Positions 24,992 through 25,882 of a stretch of 25,882 nucleotides of DNA are shown one piece after another. The stretch is from JABAYQ01 sp018608925 (lineage in GTDB: Bacteria > Bacteroidota > Bacteroidia > Flavobacteriales > UBA7312). Position 1 is the first letter of the stretch, and each line of letters begins with the position of its first letter. Both the position numbers and the translations under genes were made by a program. The DNA lies in assembly GCA_037625715.1 (NCBI GenBank), contig JASJHQ010000082.1, positions 1 to 25,882 of the forward strand. Reading direction: 5' to 3'. The notes under the pieces were generated by a model. The model made no database searches. It was given only the letters and a program-made list of their open reading frames with translations, and was not told where the DNA came from.

Positions 24992-25008
24992 TGTTTTTAG
25001 TAGTTTTG
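24978..25008 (+). promoter_or_regulatory. Rightward promoter toward the 158-residue gene
   Basis: TTG (24978-24980), a 20-bp spacer and TAGTTTTG (25001-25008) match the consensus exactly and use the same -7 octamer and spacing as the leftward promoter. Together the two lie in an imperfect 48-bp dyad (24961-25008). The transcript would have a leader of about 160 nt before the ATG at 25176. Confidence 0.7.
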
Positions 25009-25109
25009 TAGTAATATTAGTGTTGAAATTTTATATAACACTATATAAACAAGCTTGATTTTATAAAAAAATAGCATAAAAATGAGCGTGGTAAAAATAA
25101 AGACTAATC

Positions 25110-25151
25110 GGTCTACCTAAGTAAACTTGGGGTCTACCTAAGTATACTAGG
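25110..25151 (+). repeat. Two 21-bp tandem direct repeats upstream of the 158-residue gene
   Basis: Copies at 25110-25130 and 25131-25151 share 19 of 21 bases. Each starts GGTCTACCTAAGTA and ends in ACT(T/A)GG, and a partial third end (AAACTAGG) is at 25153-25160. The period of two helical turns puts the copies on one face of the DNA. The second copy contains the perfect palindrome AGTATACT. The block ends 16-25 bp before the start codon. Operator or centromere-like use is plausible. Confidence 0.75.
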
Positions 25152-25175
25152 AAAACTAGGCATAAATTAAGTTAT

Positions 25176-25652
25176 ATGAGAATTAATCAAAACAGAAATA
25201 TCACATTAAGCACTAAGGTAAGTGCCATACAAAAAGCGGAGTTGGTGAAAATTGCACAGTCTCACGATATTACACTTTCGGAATTTATACTAAGCATTAT
25301 AGACACTTATAAGTATGAATATGGAAAAGAAAATGACCCTAGTAAAAATGAATTGAAGCTTAAAGAGGAAAATGATTCACTCAAAAAAAAGATCATTAGA
25401 GTGTTAAAAGATAGAGAATCAGCAGATTATAGAGTTAGCTTGGAGATGAAGCGAGCTGATAAAGCGGTTAATGAAAGAGATGAATATCGATATAGATTAA
25501 AAGAAAAGATGGTTGAGAATCATAGACTAAATGAAGAGTTAGTAAAGTATAAGCCTAAGTTCGATAAGTCGAAAAGTGATAAACAATCTACAGGGATATT
25601 ATTAGCACTACTTGGCGCGATCCTCTTTGGAGGTAGGGTTATCAAAGGTTAA
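25176..25652 (+). CDS. Ribbon-helix-helix-like/coiled-coil protein with hydrophobic C-terminus
   Basis: I do not recognise a named family for this 158-residue protein. Residues ~8-45 (ITLSTKVSAIQKAELVKIA, then HDITLSEFILSIIDTY) fit a ribbon-helix-helix fold: a short beta-strand, helix A, and helix B starting TLSEF, as in MobC/Arc-type proteins. Residues ~55-140 are strongly charged with heptad-like spacing (KLKEENDSLKKKIIRVLKDR and onward), predicting a long coiled coil. The C-terminus STGILLALLGAILFGGRVI is an uncharged stretch of about 17 residues long enough for a membrane helix. It is the only rightward gene in the element; tandem repeats lie just upstream and the attR terminator copy just downstream. 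A DNA tether, partition protein or mobilisation accessory protein are possibilities; no relaxase is present to support the last. Confidence 0.75.
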   Translation: MRINQNRNITLSTKVSAIQKAELVKIAQSHDITLSEFILSIIDTYKYEYGKENDPSKNELKLKEENDSLKKKIIRVLKDRESADYRVSLEMKRADKAVNERDEYRYRLKEKMVENHRLNEELVKYKPKFDKSKSDKQSTGILLALLGAILFGGRVIKG

Positions 25653-25670
25653 TTCGAAAAAACTTATTGA

Positions 25671-25719
25671 CCACCAAAGCGGAATTCATCTCATTTTGAG
25701 ACAGAGTTCCGCTTTTTTT
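25671..25719. repeat. attR, 49-bp direct repeat (right copy), also a terminator
   Basis: Identical to 22210-22258. It lies 18 bp after the 158-residue gene and carries the same hairpin followed by nine Ts, so it also terminates that gene. The host sequence resumes at about 25720. Confidence 0.9.
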
Positions 25720-25760
25720 TTAATTTTAACGAATTAACCTAAAAAGTTTAATTTGAGACT

Positions 25761-25882
25761 ATGATTAGTTTTAATTTTTATAGCAATTTACATTTGAAAA
25801 AAAATTTTACACTTGCATTTATTTTTTCATGTTCTTTTTGTTTCTCACAAAGCATAATTTTTGATAATTTAAACTCAAATGG
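25761..25882 (+). CDS. Start of a secreted protein, cut by the window end
   Basis: An open frame begins at ATG 25761 and is still open at the last base (40 codons). After a short N-terminal stretch (MISFNFYSNLH) it reads LKKNFTLAFIFSCSFCFSQ followed by SIIFDNLNSN. This is a clear Sec signal peptide with the FSQ-S type cleavage site frequent in Bacteroidota. A TTG at 25794, just before KKNFTLAF, is an alternative start that would give a more normal signal-peptide length. Too little is visible to name the protein. It is the first host gene after the element and would originally have followed the tRNA-Val terminator. Confidence 0.6.
   Translation, partial: MISFNFYSNLHLKKNFTLAFIFSCSFCFSQSIIFDNLNSN

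Larger units (their letters stand above)
22210..25719. mobile_element. Compact tRNA-Val-integrated element with serine recombinase (about 3.5 kb)
   Basis: The element is delimited by 49-bp perfect direct repeats and sits at the 3' end of an intact tRNA-Val. One unit (one repeat plus interior) is 3461 bp. Leftward it carries a MerR-like regulator gene, a 64-residue gene and the serine recombinase; rightward, one gene for a ribbon-helix-helix/coiled-coil protein. The integrase gene lies next to an att site at the tRNA end, as is usual for integrative elements. There is no relaxase, no replication initiator that I recognise, no phage structural gene, and no obvious defence or resistance cargo. 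Base composition is close to that of its surroundings. It may be a satellite that moves with help from another element, or a self-sufficient minimal element with an unusual maintenance gene. Confidence 0.85.

Noticed and set aside
25082..25120. 12-codon leader frame (MSVVKIKTNRST) ending in the first 21-bp repeat
   Set aside because: It is too short to separate from chance; there is no run of one amino acid or alternative hairpin to suggest attenuation.
22210..25719. Phage, CRISPR array, restriction or toxin-antitoxin content in the element
   Set aside because: No structural phage genes, spaced repeats, nuclease or methylase motifs, or two-gene toxin-antitoxin layout were seen; the ribbon-helix-helix-like gene has no partner toxin frame beside it.
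25789..25796. TACATTTG, a full match to the -7 consensus
   Set aside because: It lies inside the frame of the partial secreted protein if the ATG at 25761 is used, and no TTG is found 19-21 bp upstream. It would matter only if the TTG at 25794 were replaced by a later start, and none is visible.

Overview
The window looks like the chromosome of an AT-rich, marine-type member of the Bacteroidota, probably Flavobacteriia/Flavobacteriales. The reasons are type IX secretion genes (porV, porU, a PorP/SprF protein, gldJ), many promoters of the Bacteroidota form TTG-N19/20-TAnnTTTG, and a TolQ/ExbD/TonB-type cluster next to folC. The species cannot be named from sequence alone.

Positions 1-8138 hold a divergent type IX secretion (T9SS) block. 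porU, porV and the 5' part of ispF read leftward, and the porP/sprF-family gene and gldJ read rightward to a clear intrinsic terminator at 8108-8138. murF (8141-9397) starts 2-3 bases after that terminator and converges on a two-gene leftward polysaccharide-export unit (SLBB/Wza-like, then Wzz-like). A leftward acyl-CoA dehydrogenase follows. From 14234 to 22080 everything reads rightward: anmK, a Glu/Leu-type amino-acid dehydrogenase, an MscS-like channel, a NhaD antiporter, then the tightly packed tolQ/exbB-exbD-tonB-folC run. A tRNA-Val(UAC) gene with its own promoter and terminator closes the conserved part.

Positions 22210-25719 are a very compact integrated element of about 3.5 kb. It is bounded by a 49-bp perfect direct repeat made of the last bases of tRNA-Val plus its terminator hairpin (attL 22210-22258, attR 25671-25719). 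It carries four genes: a large serine recombinase, a 64-residue protein overlapping the recombinase start, a 305-residue MerR-like regulator, and a divergent 158-residue protein with a ribbon-helix-helix-like N-terminus, a long coiled coil and a hydrophobic C-terminus. I see no conventional cargo and no relaxase.

Three design features stand out. (1) The recombinase frame runs through attL into the antisense strand of the host tRNA and stops at the anticodon loop, so excision would replace its last 12 residues with 9 others. (2) The MerR-like gene and the 158-residue gene are separated by two identical, interdigitated, oppositely directed Bacteroidota promoters inside a 48-bp dyad, which looks like an either/or switch. 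(3) Two 21-bp tandem repeats sit just upstream of the 158-residue gene. I infer a minimal integrase/regulator/DNA-tether element. The architecture is visible in the sequence; the functions of the three non-recombinase genes are hypotheses. After attR the host resumes with the start of a gene for a secreted protein, cut by the window edge.
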